A stretch of DNA of 64,000 nt, taken from the NCBI GenBank assembly GCA_963728925.1, contig CAVSMB010000036.1, positions 1 to 64,000 of the forward strand. The letters are read 5' to 3'. Below, piece after piece: positions 25,076 to 33,927 of this stretch; position 1 is the first letter of the stretch, and each line of letters begins with the position of its first letter. The DNA is from JBBPZA01 sp963728925 (GTDB lineage: Bacteria > Actinomycetota > Thermoleophilia > Solirubrobacterales > Solirubrobacteraceae). A model generated the notes under the pieces. The model was given only the letters and a program-made list of their open reading frames with translations. It made no database searches and was not told the origin of the DNA. The position numbers and the translations under genes were made by a program.

Positions 25076-25972
25076 ATGGAGCGATCCGCCATCTCCCTGC
25101 GCGGGCTGGTCAAGCGCTTCGGCGAGATCACCGCCGTCGACGGCCTCGACCTCGAGGTCCCGACCGGGACCTGCTTCGGGCTGCTCGGGCCCAACGGCGC
25201 CGGCAAGTCGACGACGATGCGCACGCTGACCGCCCAGGCGATCGCCGACGAGGGCGAGATCTCGGTCCTCGGACACCCGATCCCTGCGGAGTCCAAGCAG
25301 GCGCGGGCCCAGATGGGCGTCGTGCCGCAACTCGACAACCTCGACACCGAGCTCAGCGTCCGCCAGATCCTCGAGGTCTTCGCGCGCCTGTATCGCGTCG
25401 CGCGGGCGGAGCGCGGCGCGGCGGTGGAGCGCGCCATGGGGATCGCGAACCTCCGCGACCGCGCCGACACGAAGGTCTCAGAGCTCTCGGGCGGGATGCG
25501 GCGGCGGCTGCTCATCGCGCGCGGGCTCGTCCACGAGCCGCGGCTGCTGCTGCTCGACGAGCCGACCGTCGGGCTGGATCCGCAGGTGCGCCAGGAGCTG
25601 TGGTCGCTCATCGACGGACGGCGCGCGGAGGGCGTCACCGTGCTGATGTCGACGCACTACATCGAGGAGGCCGAGCGCCTCGCCGACGTGGTGGCCGTGA
25701 TGGCGGCCGGCCGGGTGGTCGCCCAGGGGCCGCCCAGCGAGGTCGTGCGCCGCTACGCGGGGGAGCGCGTGATCGAGGTCTACGGGCCGCCCGCGCGCCT
25801 CGCCGAGGTGACCGAGGACGGGCGACGGCGCGGGTGGACCACGCGGCGCAGCGGCACCGCGGTGGCCGTGCTCTTCGCCGAGCGCCTCGACGGCGACGCC
25901 CCCGCGGGCGAGCCGCGCGTGGCGACGCTCGAGGACGCCTTCGTCGCGCTGACCGGGGAGGAGATCGCGTGA
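25076..25972 (+). CDS. ABC exporter ATP-binding protein (DrrA/NodI type)
   Basis: A 298-residue ATPase of an ABC-2 type export system. Walker A is LLGPNGAGKSTTMRTL (about residues 38-50), the Q loop is GVVPQLDNLDTELSVRQ, the signature is VSELSGGMRRRLLIARG, Walker B LLLDEPTVGLDPQVRQELW, and the switch His is in STHYIEEAERLADVV. The C-terminal tail of about 70 residues matches the extension of DrrA/NodI-like proteins. It pairs with the permease whose GTG overlaps its stop. Likely cargo (drug, lipid or polysaccharide) is not evident. Confidence 0.92.
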   Translation: MERSAISLRGLVKRFGEITAVDGLDLEVPTGTCFGLLGPNGAGKSTTMRTLTAQAIADEGEISVLGHPIPAESKQARAQMGVVPQLDNLDTELSVRQILEVFARLYRVARAERGAAVERAMGIANLRDRADTKVSELSGGMRRRLLIARGLVHEPRLLLLDEPTVGLDPQVRQELWSLIDGRRAEGVTVLMSTHYIEEAERLADVVAVMAAGRVVAQGPPSEVVRRYAGERVIEVYGPPARLAEVTEDGRRRGWTTRRSGTAVAVLFAERLDGDAPAGEPRVATLEDAFVALTGEEIA

Positions 25973-26751
25973 GCGACCGTCGCCCGCGCCGCCTCGATCC
26001 CGCGGCGATCACCGGCGTCATGAGCCGCGACGTCGTGGTCTTCCGGCGCTTCTGGAAGGCGACGACCTTCTCGTCGATCGTCGAGCCGACGATCTACCTG
26101 GTCGCCTTCGGCTTCGGCTTCGGGGCGCTGGTCTCCAGCGTCAACGGGATCGACTACGTGGAGTACGTGGGCACCGGCGTGGTGGCGAGCGCGGCGCTCT
26201 TCTCCTCGGTCTTCCCGGGCATGTTCAACACCTTCATCCGGCGCGAGTTCCAGCGAACCTATGACGCCCTGCTTGCGGCGCCCGTCGACGTCGAGGAGCT
26301 GGTGACGGCCGAGATCCTGTGGGTCGCCTGCCGCGCGGGGGTGTACTGCATGGCGCCGCTGCTCGTCGCCGTCGCCTTCGGACTGCGGCCGCTGCCGGGC
26401 GTCGTGCTCGTCCCGCTCGTCGGCTTGGTGACCGGCTTCGGCTTCTGCGCCTTCGGCGTGCTCATCTCGGCGGTGGCGAAGGGGATCGACAACTTCAACT
26501 ACGTGACGAGCGCGGTCATCACTCCGCTCTTCCTCGTCGCCGGGACGTTCTTCCCGATCTCCGCGCTGCCGGAGGGTGTGCAGGTCATCGCGCAGCTCAA
26601 CCCGCTCTACCACTGCGTGCAGCTCGTGCGCGACGCCGTGATCTTCGGCCTGCGCTGGGCCGACGTCGGCCACGCCGCGGCCCTTCTCGCCTTCGCCTTG
26701 GTCATGTGGCGCCTCGCGGTGTGGCGCCAGGAGAAGCGGCTGATCGACTGA
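25969..26751 (+). CDS. ABC-2 type exporter permease
   Basis: A 260-residue membrane partner of the preceding ATPase, with six predicted transmembrane segments and the ABC-2 pattern: VFRRFWKATTFSSIVEPTIY, GVVASAALFSSVFPGMFNTF, RREFQRTYDALLAAPVDVEE (cytoplasmic coupling helix region), GFCAFGVLISAVAKGIDNFN, TSAVITPLFLVAGTFFPISA, LPEGVQVIAQLNPLYHCVQL. It is of the NodJ/DrrB kind. GTG start inside the ATPase stop. Its last 50 nt overlap the convergent gene at 26702. Confidence 0.9.
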   Translation: MSDRRPRRLDPAAITGVMSRDVVVFRRFWKATTFSSIVEPTIYLVAFGFGFGALVSSVNGIDYVEYVGTGVVASAALFSSVFPGMFNTFIRREFQRTYDALLAAPVDVEELVTAEILWVACRAGVYCMAPLLVAVAFGLRPLPGVVLVPLVGLVTGFGFCAFGVLISAVAKGIDNFNYVTSAVITPLFLVAGTFFPISALPEGVQVIAQLNPLYHCVQLVRDAVIFGLRWADVGHAAALLAFALVMWRLAVWRQEKRLID

Positions 26752-27802
26752 GGGACGAAGGCGCGCCGTGGGGATCCCTTGGAAGGCGCGCGGGGAGCGC
26801 GGCACCCGGTCGCATCGGGCGGCCGTCGCACGGCCCTGACTGATCCGAAGCGCGGCGCGCCGAGGCGCTGCCTGGACCGCCCGGGACGGCGTCGGCGAGG
26901 CGGCGGCGCAGCAGCCCGTAAGCGAGCGCGCCGCCCGCGCCCGGGATCCAGAAGGCGATCGCGTGATAGACAAGCACCGCGGCGCCGGCGTCCGTCGCCG
27001 GCAGCCCGTAGAGGACGAGTGCCCCGACGAGGCCCGCGTCCAGCACGCCCACGCCGCCGGGCAGAGGGACGAGGTTGCCCAGGTAGCCGATCACGTAGGC
27101 GAGGACGAGCGCGGCGATCGACGCGTGCACGCCGAGCGCAGCGAAGGTCGCCCACAGGACGGCGATGTCGAAGAGCAGATAGCCGAGGGCGCCGAGCACG
27201 CGCCAGCCGGGGCGCACGAGCGCGCGCCGCGCGAGCACGATCCCATCGGCGGCGTCGGCGCGCCAGCCGCGCTGAACGCCCAGGCGCCGGGTCAGCGCCG
27301 GCAGGGCGAGGACGCCGAGCGTCGCCGCCACCGCGCCGGCGATCGGCAGTCCCGAGCGGGCGAGGTCATGGGGCCCGAACGCGACCCCGGCGACGCCCGC
27401 CCCGGCGAGCGCGAGCGCGCTCGCGCCGCTCGTCAGGAAGAACAGGCCGCTCGAGCGCCGTACGACCTGGTCGGTCGGCATTCCGGCGAGGCGCAGGAGC
27501 CAGCCGCCGACCGCGACGCCCACGACCCCACCGCCGGGCAGCAGCGCGCCGCTGCCCATCTCCGACCACGCGAGCCTCCTCGCCGCGCGCGCCTGAACGC
27601 CCGGGAAGAAGAGCCGGAAGACGACGACGAAACTCAGGCACGAGAGCAGCTCGAGCGCGACAGCGACGGCGATCCAACCCGGGCGCATGTCGCCGAGCGC
27701 GTCGACGACGGGGCGCAGGCCGGGCACCGAGAGCAGCAGCGCGACGAGCAGCGCGACGAGCAGCGCGAGGCCGGCAAGGCGCGATCGGATCGCCGTCTCC
27801 AT
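26702..27802 (-). CDS. Lysylphosphatidylglycerol synthase TM region-like (UPF0104/YbhN) membrane protein
   Basis: A 366-residue integral membrane protein with about eight hydrophobic segments and the UPF0104 pattern, including SEMGSGALLPGGGVVGVAVG, AYVIGYLGNLVPLPGGVGVL (the conserved G.L.PLPGGVG turn) and AVLVYHAIAFWIPGAGGALA. It resembles the flippase-like N-terminal domain of MprF but lacks any transferase domain. The last 60 residues are an unconserved Arg/Pro/Ser tail that reads across the end of the ABC permease gene. The start is uncertain: an in-frame GTG at 27872-27874 would add 24 residues. Confidence 0.8.
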   Translation of the reverse strand: METAIRSRLAGLALLVALLVALLLSVPGLRPVVDALGDMRPGWIAVAVALELLSCLSFVVVFRLFFPGVQARAARRLAWSEMGSGALLPGGGVVGVAVGGWLLRLAGMPTDQVVRRSSGLFFLTSGASALALAGAGVAGVAFGPHDLARSGLPIAGAVAATLGVLALPALTRRLGVQRGWRADAADGIVLARRALVRPGWRVLGALGYLLFDIAVLWATFAALGVHASIAALVLAYVIGYLGNLVPLPGGVGVLDAGLVGALVLYGLPATDAGAAVLVYHAIAFWIPGAGGALAYGLLRRRLADAVPGGPGSASARRASDQSGPCDGRPMRPGAALPARLPRDPHGAPSSLSRSAASPGATPRGAT

Positions 27803-27922
27803 AGCCCTGCAGACACCGTCCTTCGCACGCTCCTTCCGCTCCGTGACGCGTCGCACACATGCCGCCTCCGTCACGGCGAGCGGCCGCCGCCCGACGCGCG
27901 CACCGCGGCCTGGCCCGGGTAG

Positions 27923-28582
27923 CTAGAGCCGGCGGTCGTCGCCGCTTCCGAGCGCGTGCACGGCGGCCTGGACCGCGGGACCGATGCCCAGCGCGAAGGC
28001 GACCGTGCCGATCCCCACCGTGCCGCCCAGCAGCCAGCCGACGATCAGCGCGCTCCCTTCGATGAGCGTGCGCATGAGGCGCAGGGAGCGTCCGGTGCGC
28101 GTGTGCAAGCCGGTCATCAGCCCGTCGCGCGGGCCCGGACCCAGCAGGGTGGTCAAGTACAGGCCGCTGCCGATGGCCACCAGGCCGATGGCGACCGGGA
28201 TCTCGGCGAGGCGCACGGCGAGCGGCCCGCGGCCCGGGAGGTAGGACAGGGTCACGTCGATGGCGACGCCGATCAGGATCGCGTTGAGCAACGTCCCGAG
28301 CCCCGGCGCCTGACCAAGCGGGATCCACGCCAGCAGCACGAGGAAGGAGATCGCGATCGTGGCCTGCCCCACCGCCAGCGGCGTCTGCCGCGAGACGCCC
28401 TGCGCGAGCACGGTCCACGGCGACACGCCCAGGCCGGCGTGGACGAGCAGCGCCTCGCCGGTGCCGAACAGCCACAGGCCCGAGAGCTGCTGGACGAGCT
28501 GCCCCGGCCGCGGTCGCCAGCGCGACGCGCGCACGGGCGCGGCCGTCGGGCGGCCCGAGGCGGGACCGGCAGCGCGGCTCAC
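27923..28582 (-). CDS. YczE/YitT-like integral membrane protein
   Basis: A 219-residue membrane protein of the YczE family: LSGLWLFGTGEALLVHAGLG, VSPWTVLAQGVSRQTPLAVG, LNAILIGVAIDVTLSYLP, GLYLTTLLGPGPRDGLMTGL (the conserved GPGPRDGLM loop), VGWLLGGTVGIGTVAFALGI. Transport substrate is unknown. Its GTG overlaps the menD stop (GTGA), so it is translated with menD, a pairing worth noting since its role could then relate to the quinone pathway; this is inference only. Confidence 0.82.
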   Translation of the reverse strand: MSRAAGPASGRPTAAPVRASRWRPRPGQLVQQLSGLWLFGTGEALLVHAGLGVSPWTVLAQGVSRQTPLAVGQATIAISFLVLLAWIPLGQAPGLGTLLNAILIGVAIDVTLSYLPGRGPLAVRLAEIPVAIGLVAIGSGLYLTTLLGPGPRDGLMTGLHTRTGRSLRLMRTLIEGSALIVGWLLGGTVGIGTVAFALGIGPAVQAAVHALGSGDDRRL

Positions 28583-30309
28583 CCGCCGACGGCCTCGACG
28601 ACCGCCTCGGCCAGCCGACGGTGCAGCTCACGGTTCTCCTCCCGGTCCGTGCGCACCTCGATCAGCGTTGTGCCCCCGGCGCCCAGCGCACGGTCCAGCG
28701 CGGCGCGCAGGGCCGGAGGGTCGGCGACGGGCTCGTGCTCGAGCCCGAAGAGAGCCGCCAGGCGGCCGGTGGGCACCCCGTGCGGGGTGGCGACGTGCTC
28801 CTCGAAGGCGTCCTGTCCGGCGATCGGGAGGAAGTGGAAGATCCCACCCCCGTCGTTGTTGACGAGCACGATCACCAGGTCGAGGCCGAGACGCTGGGCC
28901 GCGAGCAGCCCGCCGATGTCGTGGAGCAGCGCGACGTCGCCGATCAGCAGCACCACCGGCCCCGCGCCGGCCGCCGCCGCCCCGAAGGCGCCGGACACTG
29001 TCCCGTCGATCCCGTTGGCCCCGCGGTTGGAGAGCACGCGCGGCTGCGCCTCGCGAGCCGGGAAGAAGCTCTCGACGTCGCGGACGGGCATCGAGGACGC
29101 GACGAACAGCGTCGCGTAGGCGGGCAGGCGGACGCCGAGCTCGGCGGCGACGCGTGGCTCGGACAGCCCCGTGCCGAGAGTGGCGGCGATCCGCTCGGCG
29201 GCCGTCCGGTCGGCCGCATGCCAGTCATCGCTCCACCCGGCCTCGGGGGCGTGGCTCGCGGACTCCAAGCGCGCAGCGATCGCGTTCAGCCCCTCGGCGG
29301 GATCGGCCTCGAGCAGGGTGGAGACCACCGCGTCGGGGTCCTGCCAGGCGCCCTCGGGGTCGAAGGCGAGCTGCAGCGCATCGGGTGCCTCTGCGAGCCA
29401 CGTTCGCAGCGGCTTGGAGGTCGGAAGGTCGCCGACGCGCAGGACGAGCTGGGGACGGTGACCGGCGGCAAAGCGCTCGGAGCGCAGCAGCAGGTCGTAG
29501 TGCGCGATGGCGGCCGGGCCGCGCCGCGCCCCCGACAGCGGGTCGGCCAGCAGCGGGAAGCCGGCGGCGCGGGCGAAGCGCTCAAGCGCGGCGGGCAGCT
29601 CGCGGTGGCGCTCCTCGCGGCCGGCGACGACGACCCCGCGCGGCCGTCGCCCGACCTCCGCGGCGAGCTGCTCGACGACGGCGTCGCCGGGCGTCGCGGC
29701 GGTGCGCGGGCGCGTGAGCCACGGGCGATCCCCGGCGCGGCCGCCCGCGCCGGGCTCGTCGGGCAGCGGTGCCGGGGGGACGAGCGGCTCGCGCAGGGCG
29801 AAGTTCAGGTGCACGGGCCCGGCCCGGCCGTCCAGCGCGGTCCAGTAGGCGCGGCACGCGAGCGCGCGAGCCCAGCGCATGCGGTCGGGCGTCGCCTCGT
29901 GGGTCCCGATCTCGAAGAACCACTTGGCCGCCGTCCCGTAGAGGCCGAGCTGGTCGATGGTCTGGCCGGCGCCGACCTCGCGCAGCTCGGGCGGGCGGTC
30001 GGCGGTCAGCACGAGCATCGGGACGCGCGCCTGGAAGGCCTCGATGACCGCCGGCGCCAGGTGGGCGCCGGCGGTCCCCGAGGTCACGGCGACGGCGGCG
30101 GGGACGCCGGTCATCTTCGCCAGCCCGAGCGCGAAGAAGCCCGCGCAGCGCTCGTCGATGTGCGACCACGCGCGCAGCCGCGGCTCGCGCGCGAGGGCCA
30201 GCACGAGCGGCGAGGACCGCGATCCCGGCGAGGTGCACGCATGGCGCATCCCGCAGCGCGCGAGCTCGTCGACAAAGGCACGGAGGAGGAGGTGGGCGTC
30301 GGCGGGCAT
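28579..30309 (-). CDS. menD: SEPHCHC synthase (menaquinone MenD)
   Basis: A 576-residue ThDP enzyme joining isochorismate and 2-oxoglutarate to 2-succinyl-5-enolpyruvyl-6-hydroxy-3-cyclohexene-1-carboxylate. Signatures: HACTSPGSRSSPLVLALARE, SHIDERCAGFFALGLAKMTG, AVAVTSGTAGAHLAPAVIEA, VLTADRPPELREVGAGQTID, and the ThDP motif GDVALLHDIGGLL with VNNDGGGIFHFLP. Length is normal. It diverges from menH, with the two ATG codons only 10 nt apart. Confidence 0.95.
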   Translation of the reverse strand: MPADAHLLLRAFVDELARCGMRHACTSPGSRSSPLVLALAREPRLRAWSHIDERCAGFFALGLAKMTGVPAAVAVTSGTAGAHLAPAVIEAFQARVPMLVLTADRPPELREVGAGQTIDQLGLYGTAAKWFFEIGTHEATPDRMRWARALACRAYWTALDGRAGPVHLNFALREPLVPPAPLPDEPGAGGRAGDRPWLTRPRTAATPGDAVVEQLAAEVGRRPRGVVVAGREERHRELPAALERFARAAGFPLLADPLSGARRGPAAIAHYDLLLRSERFAAGHRPQLVLRVGDLPTSKPLRTWLAEAPDALQLAFDPEGAWQDPDAVVSTLLEADPAEGLNAIAARLESASHAPEAGWSDDWHAADRTAAERIAATLGTGLSEPRVAAELGVRLPAYATLFVASSMPVRDVESFFPAREAQPRVLSNRGANGIDGTVSGAFGAAAAGAGPVVLLIGDVALLHDIGGLLAAQRLGLDLVIVLVNNDGGGIFHFLPIAGQDAFEEHVATPHGVPTGRLAALFGLEHEPVADPPALRAALDRALGAGGTTLIEVRTDREENRELHRRLAEAVVEAVGG

Positions 30310-30319
30310 GATGGGGCGG

Positions 30320-31030
30320 ATGGCGGGCGATCTCGTGCTCCTGCACGGCTTTACGCAGACTGGCGCGAGCTGGCGCTCCGTCGCCGCCGAGGTCGGCGAA
30401 CGCTACCGGGTGCTCGCGCCCGACCTTCGAGGCCACGGGACGGCCTCAGGCCGGCGCCCGGCGAGCTTCGACGCGGTCGTCGAGGACGTCGCCGGGCTCG
30501 TCGCGGGGCCCTTCACGCTTGGGGGCTACTCGATGGGCGGCCGGCTCGCTCTCGCCACGGCGCTGGCCCATTCCGGCCGCGTCGAGCGGCTGGTCCTGCT
30601 CGGCGCCTCGCCGGGCATCGCCGACCCGGCGCAGCGCATGGCCCGGAGGCGCGCCGACGAGGCGCTCGCCGCCGAGCTCGAGCGCGAGGGCCTCGAGCCC
30701 TTCGCCCGCCGCTGGGCGGCGCAGCCGCTCTTCGCCGGTCAGCCGCCGGCCGTGGTCGCTGCCGCCCACGAGGACCGCCTGCGCTCGACTCCGGAGGGCC
30801 TCGCGGCGGCGTTGCGCGGGCTCGGGACCGGCGTGATGGCGTCCCTCTGGGACCGCCTGGAAGAGCTGACCATGCCCGTCGCGCTGCTCGCCGGCGAGCG
30901 CGACCCGAGGTTCCGCGCGATCGCGACTGAGATGGCGCCGCGGCTGCACGACGCGTCCGTCCACGTCGTTCCCGGCGCCGGCCACGCCGCCCACCTCGAG
31001 CGCCCCGCGGCCGTCGCCGCGCTTCTCTGA
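30320..31030 (+). CDS. menH: SHCHC synthase (MenH), alpha/beta hydrolase fold
   Basis: A 236-residue alpha/beta-hydrolase-fold enzyme that removes pyruvate from the MenD product. LVLLHGFTQTGASWRSVAAE begins the fold, LAPDLRGHG follows, the nucleophile is S71 in LGGYSMGGRLALATALAHSG, and the acid and base lie in LLAGERDPRFRAIA and VPGAGHAAHLERP. The Ser motif GYSMGGR is that of MenH. The ATG at 30320 was preferred; in-frame ATGs at 30308 and 30311 would overlap the menD start codon. Promoter elements must lie within menD coding sequence. Confidence 0.88.
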   Translation: MAGDLVLLHGFTQTGASWRSVAAEVGERYRVLAPDLRGHGTASGRRPASFDAVVEDVAGLVAGPFTLGGYSMGGRLALATALAHSGRVERLVLLGASPGIADPAQRMARRRADEALAAELEREGLEPFARRWAAQPLFAGQPPAVVAAAHEDRLRSTPEGLAAALRGLGTGVMASLWDRLEELTMPVALLAGERDPRFRAIATEMAPRLHDASVHVVPGAGHAAHLERPAAVAALL

Positions 31031-31059
31031 GCCGCAACTCGTCCACCGACGACGGTTTC

Positions 31060-32141
31060 ATGCCCCCGATGCGCCGCGCCGCCGCTGCGATCCTTCCCCT
31101 CCTCGTTGCCCTCGCCGGCGCCACCCAGGCGTCGGCGGCAAACCCGACCGGCGCGCTCACCCTTCGCCAGCTCGTCGGCCAGCGCCTCGTGCTCGGGTAC
31201 GCGGGGACGACGCCCCCGGGGCGCCTGACCCGGCGGATCGCGCGGGGTGAGGTGGCGGGAGTCATCCTCTTCGGCCGCAACATCGGCTCTCGGGCGGCGC
31301 TCGCGCGGACCGTCGCGCGGCTGCAGGCCATCGAGCGGCCCGCCGCCCTGCGCCAGCCGCTGCTGATCATGATCGACCAGGAGGGCGGGCTCGTGAAACG
31401 GCTCTCGGGCGCGCCCACCCGTTCGCCCCGCCAGGTCGGTGCGATCAAGGACGCCGACTACGCCCGCCGCGTCGGGCGCGCCACCGCTGCCAACCTGCGC
31501 GGGGTCGGGGTCAACGTCGACCTCGCGCCGGTGCTCGACATCGGCCGCCGCGGCTCGGTCGTGCGCCGTCTCGGTCGCGCGTACGGGTCGACGCCGGCGT
31601 CGGTGCAGCGCACCGGCGTGCCCTTCGCACAGGGCCTGGCGGACGGCGGCGTGGTCGCCACCGCCAAGCACTTCCCGGTCATCGGCGACGCCACTGTCGA
31701 CGAGGACGTCGCGCCGAACCGGTCCACGCGGTCACTGGACTTCCTGCGCAGCGTCGACGAGGCGCCGTTCCTCGCCGCCTTCGGCGCCGGCGTCCCGATG
31801 GTCATGGCGAGCACGTCGATCTACGCGGCCCTCGATCCGTCGGCCCCCGCGCTGCTCTCGCGGCGTGTGTCGAGCACCGAGCTGCGCGAGCGGCTCGGGT
31901 TCACCGGCGTGTCGATCACCGACGACCTCGACGTCCGCGCGCTCGACCGCTTCGGCTCGCCATCGCGGCTCGGCGTGCGCGCGCGCAGGCGGGCAACGAC
32001 CTGCTCCTCTTCGCCCAGAGCTACGCGAACGGCGTGAGCGCCTCGGGCGCGCTGCTGCGCGCGGCGCAGTCCGGAGAGCTCGGACGGGCCGACCTCGAGG
32101 CCCACGCCGCGTGCGTCCTGGCGTTGCGCAGTGGCCTGTAG
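31060..32141 (+). pseudogene. Secreted glycoside hydrolase family 3 (beta-N-acetylhexosaminidase-like), frameshifted near 3' end
   Basis: Starts with a signal peptide (RRAAAAILPLLVALAGATQA, cleavage after ASA). It continues as a family-3 barrel: LVGQRLVLGYAGTTPPGRLT, GEVAGVILFGRNIGS, IMIDQEGGLVKRLSGAP, NVDLAPVLDIGR, VATAKHFPVIGDATVDEDVA, and the nucleophile Asp in TGVSITDDLDVRALD. In the GC repeat at about 31975-31986 one base appears missing: the true continuation AAQAGNDLLLFAQSYANGVS, ASGALLRAAQSGELG...LALRSGL (stop at 32141) is in another frame. As written the protein ends at 32037 without its last helix. Relatives recycle peptidoglycan sugars. Indel error or recent lesion. Confidence 0.8.
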
Positions 32142-32182
32142 CTGCGCGGTCACGACTCCCGTATCTGGTAGAAGCGGGAGCG

Positions 32183-33853
32183 ATGGTCGAGCTGTCCGTC
32201 GGATCGACGCTGGCAGGATGCCGCATCGAGGCCCTGATGGGCCGGGGCGGGATGGGCGTGGTCTACCTCGCCGTCCAGGAGACCATCGGCCGCCGCGTGG
32301 CGCTCAAGGTGATCGCGCCCGCGCTCGCCGCGGACCCCGCCTTCCGCCGTCGCTTCGAGGAGGAATGGCGCTCGGCCGGGGCGCTCGACGACGAGCACAT
32401 CGTGCCCGTCCACGCGGCCGGGGAGGAGCGCGGCGTCCTCTACGTGATCATGCGCTACGTCGAGGGATCGGACCTCGACCAGGTGCTCACCCGCGAGGGC
32501 CGGCTGGCGCCCGACCGCGCCGTCGACATCATCGCGCAGGCCGCGTCGGCGCTCGACGCCGCGCACGCGGCCGGGCTCATCCATCGCGACGTCAAGCCCG
32601 CGAACATCCTGCTCGGGAACAAGCACGGTCGCGCCGACTGGGTCTACCTGACCGACTTCGGGCTGACCAAGCGCGCGACAGCCGAGAGCTCGGTCGGCGG
32701 GCTGACCATGGCCGGCCAGATCGTCGGCTCGCCCGACTACATGGCTCCCGAGCGCTTCGAGGGCCGCGGGATCGACGCTCGGGTCGACGTGTACGCGCTG
32801 GGCTGCGTCTTCTACCGGACCCTCACCGGCCAGGTCCCGTTCGCGAAGCCGACGCTGCCCGCCAAGGCGCTGGCCCACCTCCGCGACACCGCGCCGCCGC
32901 CGAGCGTGCTCGCGCCGTGGATCCCGCCGGGCCTCGATGCCGTCGTGGCCCGCGCGCTGGAGAAGGACCCCGACCGCCGCTACCAGACCGCCGGGGACTT
33001 CGTCCGCGAGGCCAGGGCCGCGCTCGCGGCGCACCCCTCTGGGCCCGTCGCCGGCGCGACGCAGGTCGGCCCGGCGCATGGCGCCTCGCCGACGAGCGTG
33101 GCCCCTGCGCCCGTCGGCGCCGGCTACGGCGCGCCGACCCCGCCGGGCCCGCCGGGCCAGCCGCTGCCGGGCGTTGCCCTGCACGGCGCCGCGTCGCCGG
33201 GGGGCGGGCCGCCAGGCGCGCCTGCGCCCGGCGCCGCGTGGCCCGGGCCCGCGCCACCCTACGGGGCGAGTGGGTCGGCGAAGGGCGGTGGCCGGCGCGG
33301 CCTCGTCATCGCGATCGTCGTCGGCGCCCTGAGCGCGATCGCCGCGGTCGTCGTCATCGCCGTGGTCGCGACTGGCGGCGGGGACGACACGCTCGACGAC
33401 GCGACGGTCCAGCGCGACGTCTCCCGGTTCCTCACCTCGCGCCTGGAGTCCTCGACCACCGCGAGCTGTCCGCCGGGTGTCGACAAGAAGGCCGGGACGA
33501 GCTTCTCCTGCACGGGCCGGACCGCCGAGGGCGGCGACGTCCGCGTCGCCGTGCGTGAGCGCGACGACAGCGGCTCGCTGACGAAGCGCATCACGTCGGC
33601 GACCTACGACAACGGCCCGCTCGTCGACAGCATCCGCCGCTACTACCGCGACAACAAGCGGCGGTTGGGGTACGACGTCGCCACGCTGACCTGCCCGGCG
33701 GAGTACGACGCGGTCAGCCGGCGAAGCCTGACCTGCAAGGCCCGCTACACCGACGACGTCAAGGCGAACATCGACGTCAAGATCGACGGCCCCGCCAACC
33801 GCTTCAAGTGGTTCGAGGTCGGCACGGCGGCCAACAAGGGCTCGAGCGCATGA
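32183..33853 (+). CDS. Membrane Ser/Thr protein kinase with extracellular DUF4333-like domains
   Basis: A 556-residue PknB-type kinase. Glycine loop GRGGMGVVY (20-28), Lys K42 in VALKVI, catalytic HRDVKPANIL (about 134-143), DFGLTK, and SPDYMAPERF are all present, so it should be active. A Pro/Gly-rich linker follows (about 285-365), then one transmembrane helix (about 370-394, LVIAIVVGALSAIAAVVVIA). The outside part holds two DUF4333-like modules with cysteine pairs (ASCPPGVDKKAGTSFSCTGR and LTCPAEYDAVSRRSLTCKAR), in place of the PASTA repeats of PknB. It probably senses an envelope signal; the ligand is unknown. Confidence 0.93.
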   Translation: MVELSVGSTLAGCRIEALMGRGGMGVVYLAVQETIGRRVALKVIAPALAADPAFRRRFEEEWRSAGALDDEHIVPVHAAGEERGVLYVIMRYVEGSDLDQVLTREGRLAPDRAVDIIAQAASALDAAHAAGLIHRDVKPANILLGNKHGRADWVYLTDFGLTKRATAESSVGGLTMAGQIVGSPDYMAPERFEGRGIDARVDVYALGCVFYRTLTGQVPFAKPTLPAKALAHLRDTAPPPSVLAPWIPPGLDAVVARALEKDPDRRYQTAGDFVREARAALAAHPSGPVAGATQVGPAHGASPTSVAPAPVGAGYGAPTPPGPPGQPLPGVALHGAASPGGGPPGAPAPGAAWPGPAPPYGASGSAKGGGRRGLVIAIVVGALSAIAAVVVIAVVATGGGDDTLDDATVQRDVSRFLTSRLESSTTASCPPGVDKKAGTSFSCTGRTAEGGDVRVAVRERDDSGSLTKRITSATYDNGPLVDSIRRYYRDNKRRLGYDVATLTCPAEYDAVSRRSLTCKARYTDDVKANIDVKIDGPANRFKWFEVGTAANKGSSA

Positions 33854-33927
33854 GCTCCGGCGCATTCCCAACCAGGTCTGTCTAGTAGGCTCGCGGCACC
33901 TGTGCAGCAACGACCAGGAGCGAGACG

